DNA of 64,000 bases from an uncultured Pseudomonadota bacterium (lineage in GTDB: Bacteria; Pseudomonadota; Gammaproteobacteria; Methylococcales; Methylomonadaceae), in contig CAIXED010000052.1 of NCBI GenBank assembly GCA_903918375.1, forward strand, positions 1 through 64,000, written 5' to 3'. The translations under genes were made by a program, and so were the position numbers. The notes under the pieces are model-generated. The model did no database searches, had not been told where the DNA came from, and saw only the letters and a program-made list of their open reading frames with translations. Positions 37,978-46,277 of this stretch are shown here, in pieces. The first letter of the stretch is position 1; every line of letters starts with the position of its first letter.

Positions 37978-39510
37978 ATGGATCAAGATCAAATAGTATT
38001 TGATGGCTCATGTTTGACAATTGAAAATATTGTTGATGTTGCAAGACAAAACAATCAATATCACTTATCTAATCAAAATCAATTTGTTGAGCGTATTGAT
38101 AAAGGTGCAGCTTTTGTTGATAAGCTACTTAAAGAAGATCAATGTGTTTATGGTGTCACTACTGGATACGGTGATTCTTGTACTGTGGCTGTTCCTTTGG
38201 ATTTGGTAGATCAATTACCCATACATTTATATACTTTTCATGGTTGTGGAATGGGTGATTCTTTTAATGTTGAAGAAACACGAGCTATCCTAGCAACACG
38301 ATTAAATAGTTTGGCTAAGGGGTTTTCAGGTGTTAGATATAGTTTACTAAATCAAATTTATCAATTATTAATATTTAATATAAATCCATTAATTCCCAAA
38401 GAAGGCTCAGTGGGTGCGAGTGGTGATTTAACCCCATTATCCTATCTCGCGGCTGTTTTAGCTGGTGAAAGAGAAGTGATTTATCAAGGTCAGCAACAAA
38501 CTACAGCGGTTGTTTTTGCCGAATTAAATATTAAGCCGCTTAAATTTAAGCCAAAAGAAGTGTTGGCTATTATGAATGGCACAGCAGCGATGACCGGGGT
38601 CGCTTGTCTTGCTTGGTATCGTGCTGAATATCTTTCCAGATTAATTACCCGAATTACCAGTATCGCTATCTTAGCCTTGCAAGGAAATGACTATCACTAT
38701 GATGCTAAATTATTTTCTTTAAAGCCGCATCAAGGACAAAGTCAAGTTGCCAGTCGAATTCGTCAGGATTTATTGATAACAGGCGATGTCCCGCGTAATG
38801 ATGGTCGTTTGCAAGATCGTTACTCGCTTCGTTGTGCGCCTCATATTATTGGTGTGCTTGAAGATGCGTTGCCTTTTCTAAGGCAATTGATAGAAACCGA
38901 ACTGAATAGCGTGACCGATAATCCCATCATTGATTTTGAAACTGAGCGAGTTTTACATGGCGGGCATTTTTATGGTGGACATATTGCAATGGCAATGGAT
39001 ACTTTGAAAGTCGCTGTTGCCAATTTAGCCGATCTTTTAGACAGGCAGTTCGCTCAATTGGTTGATACAAAATTTAATCAAGGATTACCGGCTAATTTAT
39101 CGGGTGCCGCTAATGATCAGTTGATGTTAAATCATGGTTTTAAAGCGCTTCAAATAGCGGTGTCATCTTGGACGGCTGAGGCTTTGAAATTAACTATGCC
39201 AGCCAGTGTCTTTTCAAGATCCACCGAATGTCATAATCAAGACAAAGTGAGTATGGGCACTATTGCTGCTCGTGATTGTATTCGTGTATTGGAATTGACC
39301 GAACAGGCCGCTGCCGCTTTACTTATCGCCACAGTGCAAGCGCTTGAATTAAGAGATAAGCAGTTTCCTGTGAGTAATGACATTCAACAAACAATTACCA
39401 GCTTGCGAAATCACGTTGCTTTTTTAACCGTTGATAGGGCGCTAGATAGCGAACTTCGGCTTTGTGTGGATTTGATTCGTAGTCGATATTGGAATTTATA
39501 TGAAGCCTGA
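37978..39510 (+). CDS. Aromatic amino acid ammonia-lyase (HAL/TAL/PAL family)
   Basis: A 510-residue MIO-cofactor lyase. The cofactor triad Ala147-Ser148-Gly149 is in GSVGASGDLTPLSY, and the N-terminal catalytic Tyr58 in VYGVTTGYGD. At the substrate-selectivity position the residues are Phe87-His88 (YTFHGCG), unlike Ser-His of histidase or His-Leu of Rhodobacter tyrosine lyase. Within a polyene operon it most likely makes a cinnamate or p-coumarate starter, as in flexirubin loci. No urocanase or other hut gene is nearby, which argues against histidine use. Confidence 0.88.
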   Translation: MDQDQIVFDGSCLTIENIVDVARQNNQYHLSNQNQFVERIDKGAAFVDKLLKEDQCVYGVTTGYGDSCTVAVPLDLVDQLPIHLYTFHGCGMGDSFNVEETRAILATRLNSLAKGFSGVRYSLLNQIYQLLIFNINPLIPKEGSVGASGDLTPLSYLAAVLAGEREVIYQGQQQTTAVVFAELNIKPLKFKPKEVLAIMNGTAAMTGVACLAWYRAEYLSRLITRITSIAILALQGNDYHYDAKLFSLKPHQGQSQVASRIRQDLLITGDVPRNDGRLQDRYSLRCAPHIIGVLEDALPFLRQLIETELNSVTDNPIIDFETERVLHGGHFYGGHIAMAMDTLKVAVANLADLLDRQFAQLVDTKFNQGLPANLSGAANDQLMLNHGFKALQIAVSSWTAEALKLTMPASVFSRSTECHNQDKVSMGTIAARDCIRVLELTEQAAAALLIATVQALELRDKQFPVSNDIQQTITSLRNHVAFLTVDRALDSELRLCVDLIRSRYWNLYEA

Positions 39511-39913
39511 AAATTTATCCGCTATTGTCGATATTGAAGTGCCTTTTCATGATGTAGACATGATGACTATTGTTTGGCATGGTCATTATTGTAAATATTT
39601 TGAAATCGCCCGTTGTGCCTTATTGACGCAATTTAATTACAACTACCCGCAAATGCGTGATTCTGGATACAGCTGGCCAATAGTTGATTTAAGAATACGT
39701 TATGTTAAGCCGGCTTATTTTGGTCAAATACTCTCTGTGCGAGCTACCTTGGTGGAATGGGAGAATCGTTTAAAAATTGAATATTTAATTTTCGATAAAC
39801 TGAGCGGACAAAAGTTGACTAAGGGATATAGTATTCAAGTCGCAGTTGATATGACTACGCAACAAATGTGTTTTGAATCTCCGAAAATACTGTTTGATAA
39901 ATTAGGTCTATGA
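39500..39913 (+). CDS. apeK: 4-hydroxybenzoyl-CoA-type thioesterase (ApeK-like)
   Basis: A 137-residue hotdog thioesterase with the family signature FHDVDMMTIVWHGHYCKYFE, including the probable catalytic Asp18. It may release or edit acyl chains on the carrier proteins. It overlaps the ammonia-lyase by 11 nt and the next gene by 4 nt. Confidence 0.85.
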   Translation: MKPENLSAIVDIEVPFHDVDMMTIVWHGHYCKYFEIARCALLTQFNYNYPQMRDSGYSWPIVDLRIRYVKPAYFGQILSVRATLVEWENRLKIEYLIFDKLSGQKLTKGYSIQVAVDMTTQQMCFESPKILFDKLGL

Positions 39914-40503
39914 TGATTATTTACCGATTATTTATCTTTATTGCACTCTGTTTGATGGTTGATATGGCGGTGGCTGAAGACGTTTTGCAGCAAATACAAA
40001 ATCAGCTAAGCCAGGCGAAAATTGCTAGTGGCCAGTTTCAACAGGAAAAACAACTCAAATTTCTAAAAAAACCCTTGATTTCAAGTGGCGATTTTACTTA
40101 TCAACATAAAGTGGGTTTAGTTTGGAAAACCAACTCGCCTTTTACATCTACCTTATTGCTTAGTGAAACCCGCTTAATTTCAAATCAGATTGAACGTGAA
40201 ATTCCGATTGGCTTTGGGCGAATCTTTGCCTCAGTATTGGGGGGTGATATTCAGCAACTCGATCAAGATTTTGTCATTAATAGCCAACTAAAAAACCATA
40301 CTTGGGATTTAACCCTTAATCCTAAAAACCAAGCCCTGTCCAAAGCAATTGTTATGCTTAAACTCACTGGTGACAGTGAATTAAGATTGCTTGAAATTCA
40401 TGAAGTGAATGGCAATGTCGCACGAATACAGTTTGACAAAATAACTCATCCGACAGAGTTAAGCCCGCAACAGGTAACAGACTTTGAACAATTATTACCC
40501 TAA
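39910..40503 (+). CDS. apeL: LolA-like periplasmic carrier (ApeL-like)
   Basis: A 197-residue protein with a signal peptide ending about VDMAVA and a LolA-type domain (ASGQFQQEKQLKFLKKPLISSGDF, KVGLVWKTNSP). LolA proteins carry lipoproteins across the periplasm; the version in polyene clusters is thought to carry the lipidated pigment to the outer membrane. The next gene starts inside its last 20 nt. Confidence 0.85.
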   Translation: MMIIYRLFIFIALCLMVDMAVAEDVLQQIQNQLSQAKIASGQFQQEKQLKFLKKPLISSGDFTYQHKVGLVWKTNSPFTSTLLLSETRLISNQIEREIPIGFGRIFASVLGGDIQQLDQDFVINSQLKNHTWDLTLNPKNQALSKAIVMLKLTGDSELRLLEIHEVNGNVARIQFDKITHPTELSPQQVTDFEQLLP

Positions 40504-42814
40504 GTTTGCCGCCCTGATTTGGGGTGTTGCTATGTTGTTTATTATTGGGTTTGGCTGGCAGCGAAGCCATACCGATTGGTTGGAAACTAGTTTTCTTTCA
40601 TTACTACCTGCGACCGAACAAAGACCTGAAGTTGCCGCCGCTATTGATCGCCATAATCAAACCATTAATCGCAAAATTATTTGGTTAGTCGGCGCAAACA
40701 ATGTCGAGCAAGCGATTGATCAAGCCCAAATTATTGAAAAGCAATTAGTTGATAGTCATCTATTTAGTCAATTATTGTTTCAACTTCTCCAAGCGCAGTA
40801 TCAAAATAAATACACAGATTTATTTAGTTATCGCTATCAATTCTTGGATCAACAAACTCGAGCTCTGATTGGCAACGACTTAAATACCTTTGTTAAAAAT
40901 GCCGTAGAACTGATTTATAGTCCTTTAGGTAGTATTCAATCATTTGGATTAGAGCATGACCCTTATTTGATTTTTAATCGATTTTTCAGTCAACAAACGC
41001 AATTTAATTTTAATATTGAGCACAATGTGATTGTGCTTAAAGAAGCCGATAGAGCTTGGGCTGTTATTATTGGTGAGCTAGAAGATCAAAGTTTAAAATT
41101 AGATAAATTAGAACAATTAGTCACATTAAACACTCAATTTCATTCATTAATCAACGCTCAAGGTGGTGAATTATTGGCGACGGGATTGCCGCTATACACT
41201 GCGTTTGGTGCCCAGGTTGCACAAACAGAAATCTCAACCATAGGATTAGGTTCTACGATTGGTATTGTTTTGCTATTGCTATTGGTTTTTAAAGATCCAA
41301 GACCATTATTGTTGTCTTGCATCGCGGTCGGCAGTGGTTTGCTGGCGGCTTGGGTTATATCTTTGCAATTATTTGGCAAGTTACACATTCTCACCTTAGT
41401 TTTTGGTGCCAGTCTGATTGGGGTAGTGATTGATTATTCCTTACACTTTTTCTGTGATGGTCTTGGACTAAAGCATTGGACACCAATGTCTGGATTGAAA
41501 TATGTGCTACCAGGTATTGCATTTGGCTTGTTAACCAGTTTGCTAGGCTACGCTGGATTAGGTTTTTCACCGTTTCCGGGCTTACAAGAGATTGCGGTTT
41601 TTTCAGCGATTGGTTTGATTGTGTCTTGGCTTACGGTCGTGATGTTATTTCCGCTTTTGTTGCGCGGCTTTAAATTCAAACACGACAGCAGCTTTGTGAC
41701 TTTAATTGGCTTTTGGCAGCAACAATGGCCGATATTGATTTTGAATAACCAACGCTTGCTGATGTTTGGATTGGCTGGATATATCATTATCGGCCTTAGT
41801 CAGTTGGTGGCGAATGACGATATTCGCGCCTTGCAAACGGTGCCGGAACAATTATTTTCAGCCGAACAAAAAATCAAGCAGCTTTTACCTATCCATCGTG
41901 AGCATCCATTTTTTTTAGTGACTGGCAAGCAAATAGATGATTGGTATCAAAACGAACAAATTTTGGTATCAAGTCTGAGCGAGCTAAAACAACAAAACCA
42001 ACTCAAAGATTTTGAAGCTATTTCGGCCTATTGGCCCGATCAAACCCTACAGCGACAGAACTATCAATTATTAAAAAGCACGGTTTATCAACCGGATTTT
42101 CTAAAACACTATATGGCTGATTTAGGTTTTGATGACAATGCTTATGCTAAAGAGCTTAGTGACTTTAAGTTAGCAGAAAACTTGACGATGAGCTTGGCGG
42201 CTTGGCTAAACAGCGATGAAAAATTTAAAAGCCAGTGGCTTGGATGTAATGAAAATGGCTGCCAAAGCATAGTTTCTCTGACTGGTATAAAAGACTTAGC
42301 CAAGCTTGAGTCTTTGGCTAAGCCTGATGCCGTGATTTGGGTTAATCATACTGGTGAAATGTCAGGTCTTTTCAAACGCTATAGGCTTGATGTCAGTGTT
42401 TTAATCATCATCGTTTGTGTGATGATTTATTGTGGATTGCTATTCAAACTAGGGCGATTAAATGCCACGCGGATTATGGCGGTTCCGGTGATTTCTATGT
42501 TGTCGGCCTTAGCAACATTGGGCTTATTTAACCAGTTATTCAGTTTATTTAATCTATTTGCATTGCTATTGGTTTTAGAAATAGGCATTGATTATGCTTT
42601 TTTCTTTTATATGGCCGGACAAGATCAAAATGTCGATGAAAAAAGAACTAGTACTTCATTAGCCGTCACCTTATCAGCATTTACCACGCTGTTATCGTAT
42701 GGACTTTTAGCAACCTGTACTACAACTATTGTCCATGCTTTTGGGCTTACTTTATTAGTGGGGGTTTTAGTGGCGTTTTTATTGTCGCCGTTGGTTGGGG
42801 TTGTAAGAAAATAA
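40484..42814 (+). CDS. apeM: MMPL/RND-type exporter (ApeM-like)
   Basis: A 776-residue inner-membrane exporter with the two-fold MMPL plan: one N-terminal helix, a large periplasmic loop, five or so helices (about residues 250-390), a second loop and a C-terminal helix bundle with LVLEIGIDYAFFFYMAG. It would lift the polyene lipid out of the inner membrane for the LolA-like carrier. Translation probably begins at TTG 40484; a later ATG at 40532 is possible. It is the last gene of the AT-rich operon. Confidence 0.85.
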   Translation: MNNYYPKFAALIWGVAMLFIIGFGWQRSHTDWLETSFLSLLPATEQRPEVAAAIDRHNQTINRKIIWLVGANNVEQAIDQAQIIEKQLVDSHLFSQLLFQLLQAQYQNKYTDLFSYRYQFLDQQTRALIGNDLNTFVKNAVELIYSPLGSIQSFGLEHDPYLIFNRFFSQQTQFNFNIEHNVIVLKEADRAWAVIIGELEDQSLKLDKLEQLVTLNTQFHSLINAQGGELLATGLPLYTAFGAQVAQTEISTIGLGSTIGIVLLLLLVFKDPRPLLLSCIAVGSGLLAAWVISLQLFGKLHILTLVFGASLIGVVIDYSLHFFCDGLGLKHWTPMSGLKYVLPGIAFGLLTSLLGYAGLGFSPFPGLQEIAVFSAIGLIVSWLTVVMLFPLLLRGFKFKHDSSFVTLIGFWQQQWPILILNNQRLLMFGLAGYIIIGLSQLVANDDIRALQTVPEQLFSAEQKIKQLLPIHREHPFFLVTGKQIDDWYQNEQILVSSLSELKQQNQLKDFEAISAYWPDQTLQRQNYQLLKSTVYQPDFLKHYMADLGFDDNAYAKELSDFKLAENLTMSLAAWLNSDEKFKSQWLGCNENGCQSIVSLTGIKDLAKLESLAKPDAVIWVNHTGEMSGLFKRYRLDVSVLIIIVCVMIYCGLLFKLGRLNATRIMAVPVISMLSALATLGLFNQLFSLFNLFALLLVLEIGIDYAFFFYMAGQDQNVDEKRTSTSLAVTLSAFTTLLSYGLLATCTTTIVHAFGLTLLVGVLVAFLLSPLVGVVRK

Positions 42815-42925
42815 TCATACTGGTTTCAGTATTAGATGATAAATCTCCAAAACATAAGTGGTTGGGAATACAGCTATTACCAGCGATATTGGGTATTAGC
42901 TTAAATGCCGTTCACTATCCATACG

Positions 42926-42985
42926 CTGATGGTGAATCCAAATCTCGGCTAAATTCTGATCCGCGAGTTTGCTAAGTTTATACCG
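42926..42985 (-). pseudogene. Fragment of a ParE-type toxin gene
   Basis: The minus-strand translation RYKLSKLADQNLAEIWIHHQ looks like the N-terminal helix of a RelE/ParE toxin, but the similarity ends at once and no partner antitoxin is seen. The rest of the 382-nt gap 42815-43196 shows nothing else recognisable apart from a TATAAT at 43157-43162. Confidence 0.35.
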
Positions 42986-43196
42986 TTGAACGTTTGGCCT
43001 TTTCGCGGGCGATGATGTCATCACCTCTGGTTTCACCGGTTCGGTGTCTGTCATAGCGACTGCTAGAAATTTGAGAAGCGATAAAGCTATCGAAATGATC
43101 GTGTATAGAAAAACTGGTTTTTGTGCATGCCAAGCGGCTAGCAAAATCATTAGGGTTATAATGCTGACCCGACTTCATCAAAACACTTTTCAAACC

Positions 43197-44999
43197 ATGT
43201 CCAACACCACCTTCCGCCGCGCAGCCTCCGCGCCACCACTGCCCACTAAAACCGTCAGTTTCATCCTCTATTGCGTCAAACAGTTTCGGGCTTGGATTGC
43301 TTTGATGCTGGTGCTGGAAATCGGCCAGGCGGCGGGGAGTATTTTGGTGCCTTATGCGATTAAAACCTTGATGGATGCTGTGGCGCAGCATAGTGGTGAA
43401 CTGCCGGTTTGGGAGGCGTTTAAACAGCCGTTGCTGTTGTTAATTGGCTTGAATGTTTTGGAAATTGTCTTTAGCCGTGGCAGTGGCGCGGTGTTGATTA
43501 TCATGGGGCCTCGCTTGCGGCAGCGCACCAGTCGCTTGATGTACGCTTATTTACAGCAACATTCACCTCGCTATTTTGGCAACCATTTTGCGGGCAGTTT
43601 GGCGCATCGCATCAGCGAAACCGCGATGAGTGTTAACCATACGACTTGGTCGGTGATTTGTGATTTTTGGCCGATTACCGTGACTTTTGCGGTGTCGGTG
43701 ACTTTGTTATTACAAGCGCATGTCGGCTTGGGTAGTTTTGTGGCCGGTTGGGTGTTTTTGTATGTGGCGATTTCTTATTGGTTGGCGACACGTTGCCAGC
43801 CTTATGCCCAAAACTACGCGGCGACGCGCAGTTTGGTGAATGGCAAGATTGTCGATGCGGTGACTAATATCCTTAACGCCAAGCTGTTTGCGCGTTTGGA
43901 TTACGAACGCGAATATCTGGAAGGCTTTTTAGAAACCGAAGTGCAAAGTGGACGCCGGACGTTTTGGTACATGGAGCGGGTGCGTTGGTTTCAATTTACC
44001 GCGGCGGCGATTTTGAAAATTGGCACCATCGGCTATGCCTTGATGCTGTGGGATGCGGGGCAAATTAGTGTCGGCGATTTTGCGATGAGCACCGGTTTGG
44101 CGTTGTTGATTATTGGCGATGCCCGTAATTTGACGCGGCGCTTTTTGGAGTTTTTTGAATATGTCGGCAACGTCGCCAATGGTGTCGATACCATTGTTAA
44201 GCCGCATGAGATTGTCGATGTTGATAATGCCCAAGCCTTGCAAGTTAGCCAAGGACGGATTGAGTTTAAAAATGTCTGTTTCGCTTATGAAGCCAATCGT
44301 CCGGTATTTGAAAACTTAAATGTGGTGATCGAGCCGGGTCAGCGAGTGGGTTTGGTGGGGTTTTCCGGTTCGGGAAAATCGACGTTTGTTAGTTTGATTT
44401 TGCGCAATTACGAGCCGCAATCTGGGCAGATTTTGGTTGATGGACAAGAGATTAGCCAAGCCACTCAAGACAGTTTGCATCAGCAAGTCAGCCTAATTCC
44501 CCAAGACCCTAGCTTGTTCCATCGTAGCTTGAAAGACAATATCGGCTATGGGCGTTTGAATGCCAGTGATGAAGAATTGGTGGCGGCGGCAAAGTTGGCT
44601 CATGCCGATAAATTTATTCAGGCGATACCGGAAGCTTATGAGTCTTTAGTGGGCGAGCGTGGGGTTAAATTATCCGGTGGTCAACGTCAGCGGATTGCGA
44701 TTGCGCGGGTGATGTTAAAAGATGCACCGATTTTGATTTTGGATGAAGCGACTTCGAGCTTGGATTCGGTGACTGAAAAAATCATTCAGGATAATTTGGA
44801 TCGGGCGATGGGTCGCAAAACCGTGATTGCGATTGCTCACCGTTTATCGACGATTGCTCATTTAGATCGGATTTTGGTGTTTGATCAAGGCCGGATTGTT
44901 GAGGATGGTAGCCATCAGGATTTGCTGGATAAACAGGGCTTTTATTATCGGTTGTGGGCTATGCAAGTGGGTGGGTTTTTGCCGGATGAGGTGGTCTAA
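43197..44999 (+). CDS. ABC exporter, fused membrane and ATPase domains
   Basis: A 600-residue half-transporter. The N-terminal six-helix domain is followed by an ATPase domain with Walker A GFSGSGKST, Q-loop IPQDPSLF, signature LSGGQRQRIAIARV, Walker B PILILDEATSSLD and switch histidine IAHRLS. The start at 43197 (MSNTTFRRAA) fits best; an ATG at 43161 is possible and coincides with a TATAAT. Codon use returns to the richer-GC style of the flanks, so it is probably not part of the polyene operon. Substrate unknown. Confidence 0.88.
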   Translation: MSNTTFRRAASAPPLPTKTVSFILYCVKQFRAWIALMLVLEIGQAAGSILVPYAIKTLMDAVAQHSGELPVWEAFKQPLLLLIGLNVLEIVFSRGSGAVLIIMGPRLRQRTSRLMYAYLQQHSPRYFGNHFAGSLAHRISETAMSVNHTTWSVICDFWPITVTFAVSVTLLLQAHVGLGSFVAGWVFLYVAISYWLATRCQPYAQNYAATRSLVNGKIVDAVTNILNAKLFARLDYEREYLEGFLETEVQSGRRTFWYMERVRWFQFTAAAILKIGTIGYALMLWDAGQISVGDFAMSTGLALLIIGDARNLTRRFLEFFEYVGNVANGVDTIVKPHEIVDVDNAQALQVSQGRIEFKNVCFAYEANRPVFENLNVVIEPGQRVGLVGFSGSGKSTFVSLILRNYEPQSGQILVDGQEISQATQDSLHQQVSLIPQDPSLFHRSLKDNIGYGRLNASDEELVAAAKLAHADKFIQAIPEAYESLVGERGVKLSGGQRQRIAIARVMLKDAPILILDEATSSLDSVTEKIIQDNLDRAMGRKTVIAIAHRLSTIAHLDRILVFDQGRIVEDGSHQDLLDKQGFYYRLWAMQVGGFLPDEVV

Positions 45000-45274
45000 A
45001 ACAAAATGCCAATATTCCGTGATTGATGTATCACCCGAACAATATCGATTCCATTTTCTAAGGGAAAATAAAAAATTAGATAATTGCCGATTGGGTGACT
45101 ACGCAAATTTGCTTTGAGTTCGTTTCGTATGGTTCCCAAGTGAGGAAAATTCGCCAGCGACAGACTGGTTTCTTGGATTTGATTAAGAAATCGGTCTGCG
45201 TTATTTGGGCTGTCTTGAGCAATGTAAAACCAAATATCATCAAGGTCGATTTTGGCTTCTGGGCGAATTAACAA
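44996..45274 (-). CDS. parE: ParE/RelE-type toxin
   Basis: A 92-residue toxin of the ParE family with IRPEAKIDLDDIWFYIAQDSPNNADRFL and the C-terminal NYLIFYFPLENGIDIVRVIHQSRNI. Family members poison gyrase or act on RNA. The start is probably TTG at 45274, since no in-frame ATG lies nearby and the antitoxin gene ends 8 nt upstream. Its stop overlaps the convergent ABC exporter stop by 4 nt. Confidence 0.87.
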   Translation of the reverse strand: MLIRPEAKIDLDDIWFYIAQDSPNNADRFLNQIQETSLSLANFPHLGTIRNELKANLRSHPIGNYLIFYFPLENGIDIVRVIHQSRNIGILF

Positions 45275-45282
45275 ATGTGATA

Positions 45283-45546
45283 TTAAGCGTCGAACCCTTG
45301 TTGAGCTGCTAACCGTAGACGACCATTAGTTTTGATTGATTCTATGTCCAAAGCAGTTGATTCACCGCTATCTATTCCTTTTTGGATTTCTTTACGCAAT
45401 TCTTCAAGTTTTAGCTCGTGTAGCTGATCGCGTTCTTCCAATAATGCCAACGCTTCACGTATCACTTCGTTGATTGAGGTGTAATGGCCACTGTCGATTT
45501 TGTTTTTAATCAATGCTTCAAAATGAGGGGTTAAGGAAATATTCAT
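45283..45546 (-). CDS. parD: ParD-type antitoxin
   Basis: An 87-residue antitoxin with the ribbon-helix-helix opening ISLTPHFEALIKNKIDSGHYTSINEVIREALALLEE, followed by a charged flexible tail that would wrap the toxin. The ATG at 45546 has GGAG 8 nt upstream; another ATG at 45552 is too close to it. Such antitoxins usually repress their own promoter. Confidence 0.88.
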   Translation of the reverse strand: MNISLTPHFEALIKNKIDSGHYTSINEVIREALALLEERDQLHELKLEELRKEIQKGIDSGESTALDIESIKTNGRLRLAAQQGFDA

Positions 45547-45739
45547 GATCATGTCTCCAGTTAAACTGTTGAAATTCTAGCAGAAAGATATTGATTAATC
45601 CCTCAATAATCTCTCTTTCCCCTCCGACAATTTACAGCTTAGCTGTGCTTAAGTGGATGAGGGAGCTTTGATTATTGGTGTGTTGTCGTTGGTGGTAAAA
45701 GAAAAGCCTTTGCTTGATTTTGATAACAGTTTCTACATG

Positions 45740-46141
45740 CTATACAACTGTCAATTTGAATAAAGCCCAGCCTAAATTTAGAGTTACCAATCCAATAAGA
45801 GTCAGAAATGTGAATTGCATTCCCAATATACGCTTACTGAAATCTGGTGGTGGCACATTAATACCTTTAGCGTGAATTAAACGTCCAATAATTAAAGTAA
45901 TGCCAGGAATAGCAACCAACCACCAGGGTGCGTCATTTAACTCTAGGCATGCTATTAAAATAATTCCAAAAGGAACATATTCAGCGAAATTACCCTGAGC
46001 TCGAATCGCCCTTTCTAAATCATCGTGACCGCCACTACCTAAACCCACTTTATTTTTTCTTCTCAAACCAATCACGGCAAAAGAAAGTCTTATAAAGATA
46101 ATTGTTAATACCGAAGCAATGATTGAGGTAACTAATAGCAT
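45740..46141 (-). CDS. MAPEG-family membrane protein
   Basis: A 133-residue protein with four membrane segments and the MAPEG signature RAIRAQGNFAEYVPFGIILIACLE. The family includes microsomal glutathione transferases; bacterial members of this YecN type have no settled function. It stands alone, with a two-hairpin repeat directly upstream of its start. Confidence 0.87.
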   Translation of the reverse strand: MLLVTSIIASVLTIIFIRLSFAVIGLRRKNKVGLGSGGHDDLERAIRAQGNFAEYVPFGIILIACLELNDAPWWLVAIPGITLIIGRLIHAKGINVPPPDFSKRILGMQFTFLTLIGLVTLNLGWALFKLTVV

Positions 46142-46170
46142 TTAGGTCTCCAATGGATATTTACTTGGTC

Positions 46171-46253
46171 AGACTGGGTTTAAACCCAGTCTAAGATGTT
46201 TTGCTACTTTCAAGCAATTTGAAACAGTGATGGACGGGATAATTATCCCGTCC
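46171..46253 (+). repeat. Two-hairpin repeat, copy 2
   Basis: Hairpin A is a perfect 22-nt palindrome with arms AGACTGGGTTT / AAACCCAGTCT (46171-46192); hairpin B is another with arms GGACGGGATAA / TTATCCCGTCC (46232-46253). The linker contains AATTTGAAAC, as in the other two copies. It lies 25 nt beyond the dbpA stop. Confidence 0.8.
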
Positions 46254-46277
46254 CGCTTCGACTTGATTGGAGTCGAT

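Noticed and set aside
37978-39510. Reading the ammonia-lyase as histidase (hutH)
   Set aside because: No other hut gene nearby, the selectivity pair is not Ser-His, and it is embedded in a polyene operon.
43044-43196. Longer N-terminus for the ABC exporter
   Set aside because: Low similarity, contains the TATAAT and overlaps the decayed toxin region.
42978-43391. Minus-strand frame opposite the ABC exporter start
   Set aside because: Shadow of the exporter; no ribosome site or family motif.
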